DNA of 64,000 bases from Zea mays (Eukaryota; Streptophyta; Magnoliopsida; Poales; Poaceae), in contig NC_050097.1 of the NCBI RefSeq assembly GCF_902167145.1, forward strand, positions 230,969,034-231,033,033, in the 5' to 3' direction. Each line of letters opens with the position of its first letter. Within the stretch, counting starts at the first letter, position 1. The position numbers and the translations under genes were made by a program. The notes under the pieces are model-generated. The model had not been told where the DNA came from. It saw only the letters and a list, made by a program, of their open reading frames with translations, and did not search any database. Positions 34,388 to 44,109 of this stretch are shown here, piece by piece.

Positions 34388-35509
34388 ATGCTACCCCCCT
34401 TTCCTTCTCTCAGAAGTCAGATGGAGGTTCGCTGCCAAACCAGCTTTTGCCAGAATGAAGATGGTTTTCCCAAGTTGTTGAGAGCATGCACAGTCCGCCT
34501 CGGAATCAGGAGCCAGCTAGAGTATGATGGTCGTGAATTCGTCGAGCATGGCACAGAGAAGTGTGTTGTGACTGTATACATTGGATCTAGTCTGCACCAT
34601 GTGGAATGGAGTGTCACTGCTACGGGGCACAGATTCAAAGACACCTGCCAAGTCGTCGCTCGCAAGGCATTGAGGGCCCTGTGTCAAATTTATGAAGAAG
34701 AAGTGGCCGACACATCGCTCAGATTCTTTCCGCCCTTTCAGAGAGACCGTCCCATTTGGATGGCCAGGATGCATGCATTGGAAGGGCAGCAATTGCTTGA
34801 GGACGACCCCTCAGTCGTGTACCTCACTGCATACCTGCTCACCCTGGATGCACAATATGATTTCTTGGCTCGGCACCACCGTCAAATGATTGCCCAAGCA
34901 GAAGATGCAGAGAAGCGCAACCGTAAGCTCCATGTGGATCTCACCACAGCTCAAGCTCGTGTAGCTGCCTTGGAAAGTCGTGAAGTCATTGATGTTGAAG
35001 CCCTGAAGCAAGCCAAGGATGAGCATGTCCAGAAGTTGATGGAGGCTTACTTGGTAACCCATAACCAACGTAGAGCCCTACGGATCCAAGAGCCCGCTTC
35101 ATCCAACCCAGTTCAACTCATGAGATCTGAAGATCCCCAGATTCTTGAAGGTCACCCGGTCTCTATCAGAGGAGAGAAGAAGGTCTGGGAACTCCCGGAA
35201 GGAGCCATAGTCTTGGAAGGAATTCCAGTCTTCCCTCAGGCTATGGATAAGCTAGAGCACCCCGAGTCCTCCCAAGATCCCCCGCCAGAGTTGTTTGAGC
35301 CCCTCACCATGAAGAAGATTCCAGCACCATCCCTTGAGGTCAAGGAAGAAGCCGCAAGCACCCCACCAGCACCGCCGGCCTCTGAGGAGCTACAAGAGCT
35401 AGTCCCGCTTGAAGAAGAGTTCAACCCCGTCTTGCCATCTCAGTCGCTGCCAGAAGAAGTCATCAACATCAGCTCCCTCTTAACCCATCCAGGAGATATC
35501 TCAGATTGA
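34388..35509 (+). CDS. Single ORF of the long-LTR element, dsRNA-binding-like N terminus
   Basis: 373 residues, no stop. Residues about 30-105 (VRLGIRSQLEYDGREFVEHG.. then CVVTVYIGSSLHHVEWSVT.. and VVARKALRALCQIYE) have the order of a double-stranded RNA binding motif: a helix, three strands and a final basic/Ala helix. A conserved RFFPPFQRDRPIW stretch and a helical, coiled-coil-like part (about 155-225) follow. The C-terminal third is rich in Pro/Glu/Ser (SLLTHPGDISD end). No zinc knuckle, protease or pol motif is seen. It takes the place of gag right after the primer site, so it is probably the only product of a non-autonomous element. The dsRBM reading is my inference from pattern; the ORF may start later than the first ATG. 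Confidence 0.6.
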   Translation: MLPPFPSLRSQMEVRCQTSFCQNEDGFPKLLRACTVRLGIRSQLEYDGREFVEHGTEKCVVTVYIGSSLHHVEWSVTATGHRFKDTCQVVARKALRALCQIYEEEVADTSLRFFPPFQRDRPIWMARMHALEGQQLLEDDPSVVYLTAYLLTLDAQYDFLARHHRQMIAQAEDAEKRNRKLHVDLTTAQARVAALESREVIDVEALKQAKDEHVQKLMEAYLVTHNQRRALRIQEPASSNPVQLMRSEDPQILEGHPVSIRGEKKVWELPEGAIVLEGIPVFPQAMDKLEHPESSQDPPPELFEPLTMKKIPAPSLEVKEEAASTPPAPPASEELQELVPLEEEFNPVLPSQSLPEEVINISSLLTHPGDISD

Positions 35510-35755
35510 AGTTGTGCGCTAGCCTTGCCAGAAGAGAAGCTATCAGATCTGAAGTTAGTTATGCCCAGTCCTCTGCATGCACTGGGTAGTGAAGTTTTTC
35601 TTCACTTTGGCTAGAGCCTTGCATGTATGAGAGGTAATCGTGTAGACCTGTGCTTTGAAAACTCTAATTGTGTGGCCCCCTAGGGCATTTCAAAATGAAT
35701 TTTGCTTGATGTTTTCTCCCCTTTTGACTGCATATGTGATGCTTTAACGTTAGTG
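35510..35755 (+). other. 3' non-coding part of the long-LTR element
   Basis: No coding signal. It continues after the hAT-like insertion at 36597-36737. Confidence 0.5.
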
Positions 35756-35763
35756 CTCATAAG

Positions 35764-36588
35764 TATAGGTGTACATTTGGGCCGGGCCTAATGGGCCAGC
35801 CCGAAGCACGGAAAAAAAAGCACGGCCCAGGCACGGCACGGCCCGAAATAATTTAGTGCCGGGCCGGCACGGCCCGTTATATCGGGATGGGTTTGGGCCG
35901 AGGTCACGGCCCATGGGCGGGCACGAGCACGACCCGTTTAAGGCAGGCACGAAATGGCCCATATAGAGGCACGAAAAGGCCCATATATTTATTAAAACCA
36001 CACTTCATTCCACACTTTCATATACTTGATAAAGAACACAAAGCTAGAGATAATGCTAGTTAGATGTTTTTTGTAGCTTTGAATTAGAGTGTGTCATGTA
36101 ATTTTACTTTTGTTATGAACATTAGACAATAAACTGAACTTACGGATTTTGTATAGAGTTGATTATACTCTTTTTCCTTCTAACAAAATGATTTATAAAC
36201 GAGGTAGACATTGCATAGCTGTGGTAACTTTAATACAAATATTAAGTTTGATTTTGTTCAAATTTATTTGTCTTATCTTTTATTTGTTTTACTATTATTT
36301 TGAATTTAGGGCTATAATGTGAATTTTGGGCCAAAAACTGAATTTCGGGCCCTAATGTGAATTTCGGGCCAAAAATTGAATTTCGGGCTTTTATAGTTTC
36401 GGGCCGCCCGAAATGAGCCCGGCACGTTTAAGCAATTATGGGTCGGGCCGTGGGCCGAGGGCTAGGCCCATGGGCCGGCCCGGCACGGCCCGAAATTCAA
36501 ACGGGTCGGGCCGGCCCGAAATTCAAACAATACGGGCCTTTTCGGGCTTGGGCCGGGCCGGGCCGGGCGGACCGAATGTACACCTATA
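35764..36588. mobile_element. Non-autonomous hAT-like element, 825 bp, exact 8-bp duplication
   Basis: The ends TATAGGTGTACATTTGGGCC and (inverted) TATAGGTGTACATTCGGTCC form imperfect terminal inverted repeats. They are flanked by identical CTCATAAG (35756-35763 and 36589-36596); 8 bp is the hAT duplication size. The interior has GGCCGGGCC/GGCACGGCCC arrays near both ends, repeated GAATTTCGGGCC words, and an AT-rich core without an ORF. It inserted into the 3' part of the long-LTR element. Confidence 0.88.
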
Positions 36589-36737
36589 CTCATAAGTTGC
36601 ATTTAGCATAGTTCTTAGTTCAGGAGCCGAGCAATAATAGTTATGCTTAGCCCCCGAATCTAAGTAGTCCGTGCTTTGGAAAAACTCTAATCTTCCCTTA
36701 TTCAAAACATTTGATTTGTTTGTGCCCCTAGGGATTA

Positions 36738-37457
36738 TCAGTGCTCCAAGAATCAGTATGGGAAAAACAAGATGAAGTCAGTATCATATGCTTTAGCTAT
36801 CGGAAGCATTATGTATGCTCAAGTATGTACTCGCCCTAACTTAGCATTTACCACCGGGATGCTTGGAAGATATCAAAAAAATCCAGGCATAGATCATTGG
36901 AAAGCAGTCAAGAAGACTCTAAGGTATCTGCAAGGTACTAAAGGTCTCATGCCAATGAACGGAAGATCTAGTTCCTTACAAATAGTTGGCTATGCAGATG
37001 CTGACTGTGGAGGTTGTAGAGATACACTGAAGTCCACTTCAGGGTACGTATTTACACTCTCTAGGGGAGCTATTTCTTGGAAGAGTTGCAAACAGACAGC
37101 GAGAGCATCATCGACAATGCACGCTGAGTTTGTAGCTACGTATGAGGCAACTGGACATGTGATATAAATGAAGAAATTCGTACCCAGATTAAGGGTGGTT
37201 GATAGCATAAAGCGACCACTGAGAATTTACTGCGATAATGACCCAGCAGTATTTTTCTCCTATAACAATAAGTAAAGTGGCGATGCCAAGTATATTGACA
37301 TTAAGTGTTATATTGCTAAGGAGAAGATTCATGATCAAACCATTGAAGTTGAGCATATAAGAACCCATCACATGCTTGCTAATCTGCTCACAAAAGGCCT
37401 TCCATCCAACATGTTTAGAGATCATGTAGTTGGCATGGATTTAAGGGAGTGCCTATG
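36738..37457 (+). pseudogene. Copia RNase H C-terminal fragment
   Basis: Reading from about 36738 gives QCSKNQYGKNKMKSVSYALA then IGSIMYAQVCTRPNLAF.., LRYLQGTKGLM.., YADADCGGCRDTLKSTSGYVF and AISWKSCKQTARASSTMHAEF, the standard copia RNase H. After a TAA at 37165-37167 the same frame continues (KKFVPRLRVVDSIKRPLRIYCDNDPAVFF..) with one more stop, through LLTKGLP, to about 37457. The upstream polyprotein is absent, so this is a truncated 3' part. Confidence 0.85.
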
Positions 37458-37652
37458 ATCTTGAATCACAGGGGCTACAGATTGCAACCTAGTAAAGTGC
37501 TTTTCGTTCTGAAGCAGGGGAGCATGTTGTAGTCAATGAGTGCGGTGATACCTAATCGGTCATTGTCACGCTTTGGTCTCTATATGTAAACTTGTTGAGG
37601 GATGGAATCCAGAAAAGTTTGAGTGTAACGTATGTAGAGAACAAAAGGGAAC

Positions 37653-38127
37653 TGTTAGGGTGTGTATTCTACACAAGTCGGTTAATATGAACCGGGGTAG
37701 AGTTAATCCTAGCCGTCTAACCGCTCCCTTGATCGGGGGCTATCCTAATCGTTGGTTGCAGCCCCCGGTCATACGACGCCATATAAATATGATTAAGGGG
37801 AGCCGACAGGTTTAGCCAATGCTAACGCTCGACCACAAAACCCTAATCGACATTCCAGAGGTCCCATCACCTAGGCATTCGGAGTGACTGCAAGAATTGC
37901 GATCTATGGCGTCAATTCTCGCGATCTCCCCAACAGGAATGGGATCTGACCCGATGTGACCCTCCCCTGGAGGTGCCACTCGAGGAGACGATCCACCACC
38001 TACCGGCGACGGGAACCAGACTCCTCGCCAGAACACGTAGGAGGCTGACGAGGAGGCGGGTCTACGATGCAAGACGTTGTTGTCATTGCTGCTGCCGTGA
38101 ACAACAACGAAGATATGTAACCCTACA
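37653..38127 (+). repeat. Probable 3' LTR of the truncated copia element
   Basis: A purine-rich run (AGAGAACAAAAGGGAAC) precedes TGTTAGGGTGTGTATT at 37653. The block ends AACCCTACA at 38127, with partly inverted ends. It contains a CATATAAATATG TATA-like box near 37780. No second copy is in the window, so the boundaries are estimates. Confidence 0.5.
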
Positions 38128-38142
38128 CCTTTTAGTAGATTA

Positions 38143-38265
38143 GGGGCATGTTTGATTCCCTGCCTAACTTGCCACACTTTGCCTAACTTTTTTGCCTAAG
38201 GTTTTCAATTTGAACGACTAACCTTAGGTAAAGTGTGACGTAATTAGCCACGAACCAAACAGGCC
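38143..38265. mobile_element. Tourist-like MITE
   Basis: The ends GGCATGTTTGATTC and (inverted) GGCCTGTTTGGTTC are inverted repeats of the PIF/Harbinger type, about 120 bp apart. The 3-bp duplication is degraded (TTA/ATA). Confidence 0.6.
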
Positions 38266-38459
38266 ATAGATCTACTCATCATTGAGGTTTTGCAGTTACA
38301 AATTGATATTCTAGGGGCTTGAATGTAGCCACCACACAATTTAACAACTCGTACTAATTGAGTTTGCGCAAGTAATAGACTATGAACTAGTTGTGAATTG
38401 AGGGTCACACAAAAGTTTAGTCCGTCGTCTATTAGTCTCCATGTTTAGAATAAAATTTA

Positions 38460-38652
38460 GGTAGCGTTTGGTTCAAATATTTGTAACGTAATGGGTAAGT
38501 GATAACGTTAAATCATGTTTGTTTTAGTCCACCCGTAATCAGATACCATACTAAAAATTGATACCGTACTATTCAAACTTGTTACCGCTAGTAATCGAAT
38601 GGAAACCATTACCATTACCCTTTACGTTACATTTCGTGAACCAAACAGCACC
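38460..38652. mobile_element. Tourist-like MITE, 193 bp
   Basis: It runs from GGTAGCGTTTGGTTCA to TGAACCAAACAGCACC, flanked by TTA on both sides (38457-38459, 38653-38655). The TTA duplication and ends are typical of PIF/Harbinger MITEs. Confidence 0.82.
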
Positions 38653-39300
38653 TTAGCTACTTGGTTGGTAATCAAAATAATCGCCCATATATAATCGAAC
38701 ACGGTTCTGGAGCCCATAATTGAAACTGCTGGCGTCTTTTTCCTCTTTTTTTTTCAGACCCCAAACTAAACGCATGTTTCATCGATCTTAAACAGGCCTT
38801 GAATAGAACGAACCAGTTGTTGGTTATTCCTTGCAAGGAACATTATTTTGCTGGCACACGCGTTACACAGCTGATGATGCGTGCATGATCATAGCATGCT
38901 CAACCGCCACAAAACATATATTCCATCATTACTTTGCCATGCCAGCTAATTCGATTGGCGCTGATGATACACATGATCCCAGACTTAATTAAATAAAAAT
39001 GGACGATGCCAATCTGACTGACTTTAATTAGTTCTCCTGATGAAACGTGCATGATTCTCGTTGCTGTTGTGGGTCAACGTGTACTGTGCGCAATCATCTT
39101 CAGTTGCTTAACTAGCCAGGGTCGGCACCGATTAATTAAACCAAGCGCCGCAGGTCGTCCATGACGATTGTCACTTAACCACGGGTGTGTGTATATGGAG
39201 CCTTTGGCTCTATTTAGCTACAGGAAGCCCTAGCCAAATCTGACCGCACGTGGATTAACATCCGACCAGACTATTCACATACCATATATAATAACGTACC
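38653..39300. other. Intergenic, no feature recognised
   Basis: Unique-looking sequence without a supported ORF or repeat end. It may include the old promoter of the Ulp1-type pseudogene that follows. Confidence 0.4.
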
Positions 39301-42300
39301 AGCCGTCATTAGCTCCTCTTTCTTCTCCCGGTCTCAGTTTCCATAACCACCTACACCACCGCAAAACCCCATCCCTCTCCGTCGACTCCGAGTCTCTCCG
39401 CCGACTCCGCACTCCCCGACGAATTTGCACCTTCCGCCGCTCGCTGTCGATCCAGTCGTATTCGGCAGTAGAGCGGCGCCCCCTAATTGACCCCAATCCG
39501 CGGTCCATATCGCCGCTGCTGCAACAGGAGACGGGACCCTAGTCCGGAGAAAACCCCATTTTCTCCGGCATCGCGACTGCTTCCCCATTCTCCGTCGTCG
39601 CTCCACATTTCTGCGGCAGAAGACTGGTCCAACCCGCCGTCAACGGGTGCCGCTCCTACACCAGTCCAACGGTAGTCCTCCCCCAACCATCTACGATGGC
39701 TTCATCATCGACCTCCCCCAACCAACCTCCTCGAGGTTCTTCCGAACCCTAGCGAGCCGCATTACCCCGGATCGTCGTCGACCGTGAACAAAGGTAGCAA
39801 ACCCTAAAATAAACCGATCACCTGATGTACACATGTGCTGTTTTTTTTGTTCACGCTGCATTTTAAGGATTATGGCCGGTTACAACTATTTATGCAGTTG
39901 CAGTAAGACATTTACGCACATTTACATAGATGGTTATGCAAATTAGAATAATTTTTTATGCATCTCAGTTATAGTTTTTTTACATAGATGATGTCCGAGT
40001 GATAAAGGAGGAGTCAATTAGTTGTTTTTGGTAGAGTATATGACTTATTCAAAATTTCATATATGTTTAGTGATATGCATACATTTATTTATTTGATTAG
40101 TTTATAGTTAATACATTACTGTTTACAGCAAGTTTTGTTTTATTCAAACATATTCAGAATTTTATGATTATAAAACAGGACATAATAAGTATGCAAGTGT
40201 AACTAGCTGAAATGTTAAATGAGATTTATTACCACTATTATAAGTATTATGCAAAAATTCTAGATTGCTTTATGCTTGTTATTGAAAACATTTAGGTTAA
40301 TTTAAGAATGCATGAACTGAATTGATTCAATCATACCACACAATCAATACATCCGCATATCCAACAGATTTATGTTTATAGTTTTGTGTATTATGCATGC
40401 AGATTTGACTAAAAACATGAAGCACGTGAACCGTCCTCCGAATAATCCTAAACGTATAACAATTCAGTCATGCCAGGAGTGTTTCAGTGTTGACATTCCG
40501 TGTGCAGAATAGTCCAATCCAAGTCAACTTGTGGGAAATCCTTCAAATGTTGAGAGTCAAACTTTCATCAATGAAACAGTAGAGCTGGATTCTGATGACG
40601 ATGACTTTATGCCAGCTGTTAAGAAGCGTAATGTTTCTGGAAGCCATACTAGAGTTCTCAGAAAGGTTGTGACAAAGAGGATAAAAGCGGAGGATCTTCC
40701 CCGACATGTTAGTTTTATGCATACTCAACAAACAATATCATATTCGTAAGATTCTGAATATTTTTTTTGATAATAACACAATTGTTTTTGGTTCGATATT
40801 TTATAACAGAGGCTCAATGTCAGGTGTAACCCACAAGATGTAATTGCAAGCATTCACATATTGAATGACAGACAACGTCAGGCCATAAGACGTAAATGGT
40901 TCTCTAACATTCTTGATATGACAGTAGATGCGCTGTGTAGTAGATCCCACCTTCGTTGGTTGATGGATAAGCTTGACCACAAGGACATGACAATTCGTCC
41001 TGGTCTAGGAAAAGGAATTTAAAATTACAAAGGACATTGTGCATCTTATCCTTGGTGTACCAAATCATGCATGGTGGTGGAAAAACATTGGGGATTGATG
41101 AAGCAGTAGCAGCAAGTAACTTGAGATCAGAGCTGGTTTGGCTAAAGACGAGTTCAATGTGACATTGCTACAGGATCGTTTAAGGAAAGGGGAGGATGAT
41201 GACCTTACCATCAGATGTTTCTTCCTTATCTTATTGAACCGTCTGTTATTTCCAACTGCTAGCTGGGGCATAACAAACAACGAAGTGCTTCTGACAGAAG
41301 AAATGCACCGTTTCCACGAGACCGATTGGTGCCAGCTTATATTTAATGACCTTTGTGAAGCGACGAAGAAGTGGCATAACCGAAGCACCACAAACGTCTC
41401 CACGACGATATACGGATGCTCAATTGTTGTCCTTGTAAGTATAGATTTTGTCTTCTGTACATACATTGCAGTTTTTTAGCTCATTATTTTTTGTGGGACA
41501 TGATATATCATATTTTATGATGTTTGTTATGTTTACTTACACAACCCTTGCACATTGAAATTTTCTATAGTTGTATTACCTGGATCACCTGCATGCAGCT
41601 GCTGCCCCTCAAAATAAATTTGGTACACCTCGCATAAAATCCTTTGATAAGAATATCATAAAAGCATTGACTAAAGCTGACAAGAGGAAGGCACACCATG
41701 GGGTCGAACCTTTCAGATATTGTGAAGTAAGTTATTCATATTTAAACAAGTGTATTTCATGACAAATTTTATGTCAAATATATGTGCTTAGTTTTGAGTA
41801 CCATTGTTTGCAATACAAACTCATGGTCCAGTTCAACTTTCACTAACATTTTTTAAGTTTCGAAGCTCGACCGAGACATGCTATTCAGTTGTACCTCAGC
41901 TCGATCGCCAATCCGAGGCAAGTTTTTGTTGTATTATATACATCTTTTTTTAAGATTTATGAAACAAATGGATTAGGAGTGTGGTGATGGATTCTTACTA
42001 ATTTTTCTGAACAACCAGCCGAAGTGCAGGACTAACATTTATGATGCACCGTGCCCCGCCCCTACTGCTCGGCCCACCATTAACATCCAACTTCCATCGA
42101 TCAAGGATATGATGTCAAGTAAGATCAACCAGCTCCCACCCCGTCACCGTACTAAATTCACAGAGAAACTTGTTGGATATGACTTGGAGGTTGACAAGGC
42201 ATGCTTAGCCACAAAAGACAACCTTAACAAAATTGTTGAGAAGCAACATGATATAGGAGACAACTTTATAGAGCTGATTGACGAGGTACTACGTGCTGAG

Positions 42301-43695
42301 TCTGGTAATTTAGGAAATGAGACAGATGTGCCACAACAATCGCGGAATTCAGATGATTCAGTAGGTCAGTCATATAATTATCACTATTTTTCATACATTC
42401 AGAACATTACATAGACTACATGTGCATAGGGTTTTTTATATGCACAGTAAACAGAATTAACAATTACTACTTTTCTGGTTTATTTAAATCAATGCATCTT
42501 GCTTATATGTAGTAAAATATAATGGATATGATAATGCCATTATGTACAAGTACAGACAGGTTGTTATTTTTAATATATGCAACAACATTTACTCTATAAT
42601 GTAAGTTTTGACATACATTATTTATAATATACTTTTGTATAAGGACACACTGTCCATGCCACCCAACCCACTCCAGAACTGTCAACACAAGCATCGTAGC
42701 TTGAGACCTAGCTAGGTGGTACCCAGGTTGAGGAAATTCATGAAAGACAACAACATATTCGGAGAGTATTAGAGACTTTCCCTGACGAAGCGGACATTGA
42801 TACAGGACATCAGGTAATATATACAATCCCTGAGATTTTTACGCATCATACGTATATTGTTTGCATCTTTCTTTTTTATCTGGACACGAACCACAATATT
42901 TGTCAACAGGATTTCTACTTTGATGTCTAAAACAACATGTTGAGGAACACAAATATCACACATCAACCCACATCAGCATGCACCTTTACGAGATCAAATA
43001 TGTCGACCCGTTTGCCAATTTTTGACGTGACACCACAAAAAATGTTTGTTTAGCAGTCTCTGTCTCATGTTATACTTCCATTTTACAATTACATTAGTAC
43101 AATAAATATTACATAATTTACTAAGCATATACCTTTGAGCAGGGAGGTGAAATGGCTGCAGATGACATGGAACACAATGACAGTGGACCAGTCTTTGATC
43201 AGACCCCAACTTCTCATGTCAGTATAATAACATACATCTTCTCTAATGCACTTTATGGCATTAAACAAATTATTCTTATGTTAAAACACTTATTGCCATG
43301 TTGCATATCAGGATGATACATTCAAAGGGACAACACATTCTGGAACTGCTCCACTCCTTACAGAGCTTGACTGTGTTCGTTCTCTGTGGGATCTACTCTA
43401 TTCCAAGGACATTGACCAAAGCAGGTACATGTTACACAAATTATAAAGACCATATTTATTAGTTTGTTTGACGTATGTAATATGAATATATAACAATATT
43501 CTTCATATAGGGTTGTCATAGATTACGGTGAATACAGTGGAAACTGTCTCGATATTTATGAATCTTTCTCAGATGGGAAGTGTTTTGACAACGTGTTCAT
43601 GCAGTGTTTCATTGAGTGTGTTCGCGATGATTCCAAAAATCATGGTCGAACTATGACTACTAACAAATTAATACTTGATGTCAATGTTGGGGTAT
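39301..43695 (+). pseudogene. Multi-exon Ulp1/DUF1985-type gene, decayed and truncated
   Basis: A C/T-rich leader (39310-39790) ends at a good donor (ACAAAG/GTAGC). Exon-like blocks follow, at about 40417-40747 (stop TAG at 40510-40512), 40808-41100, 41138-41440, 41572-41727, 42019-42366, 43312-43424 and 43511-43692. Recognisable pieces are FSNILDMTVDALCSRSHLRW.., FLILLNRLLFPTASWGITNN, FHETDWCQLIFNDLCEATKK, TTIYGCSIVVL, and VVIDYGEYSGNCLDIYESFS with FMQCFIECV. These blocks match the N-terminal part of plant genes that end in a Ulp1 C48 peptidase, many carried by MULE or CACTA transposons. The catalytic His/Asp/Cys exons expected next are absent from 43696-44101. Frameshifts near 41020 and internal stops show it is dead. 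Exon borders are approximate. Confidence 0.6.
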
Positions 43696-44101
43696 GTTCT
43701 TCACAATTATTGTAATTATCCACAAGGCTAGTGATTTTTTTATTGTCAATTTGTGTTTCTATAATTATGTGTAAGTGTGTATGACAATATTGAGTTGGTA
43801 AGTTGTGATTGCAGGCTGAATGTGTTATTTATATGCATATTTATCATTATTTATCCTATGCTTTTATACTGCTTTGGTAGGGTGTATGTGTTTTGATAAA
43901 GTTGACAAACAGTTCTAGTAGTTCAGGAATACTCGAACCTGAATTTTCGAGTAATATAAAACCCATAATTTTAGGTATCAAAATTCTGAAATTTAAATTA
44001 TCAGAATTATGACCACCCCCGATTGATGACACATAGTTCGACCGTCAGGGCCCAGCGCAACAAGTTGGATTCCCGATTCTTCGTGCGGAATCCCTTAATT
44101 A
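43696..44101. other. Flank between the Ulp1-type pseudogene and the hAT transposon
   Basis: No coding signal found, only scattered GT/AG words. The last bases (TTAATTAGAGAGATA) are the insertion target of the hAT element. Confidence 0.4.
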
Positions 44102-44109
44102 GAGAGATA

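Larger units (their letters stand above)
19204..36737 (+). mobile_element. Long-LTR Ty3-like element, 5' LTR split by a copia insertion, 3' end lost
   Basis: The LTR begins TGTAGCATCCCAAAAATTC at 19204 inside the older Ty3 element and resumes after the copia element at 31461. It ends ..GGGCGCTTCA at 34271, directly followed by an initiator-tRNA-type binding site. Minus the insertion the LTR is about 3.3 kb. The start text and LTR length resemble Tekay/chromovirus LTRs of maize (family call is inference). Downstream it carries one ORF (34388-35509) without pol and an 825-bp hAT-like insertion. The right boundary near 36737 is where copia RNase H sequence begins; no 3' LTR is seen. Confidence 0.7.

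Noticed and set aside
39275..39686. Minus-strand ORFs near 39.3-39.7 kb
   Set aside because: They oppose a C/T-rich leader of the Ulp1-type pseudogene and have no motif.
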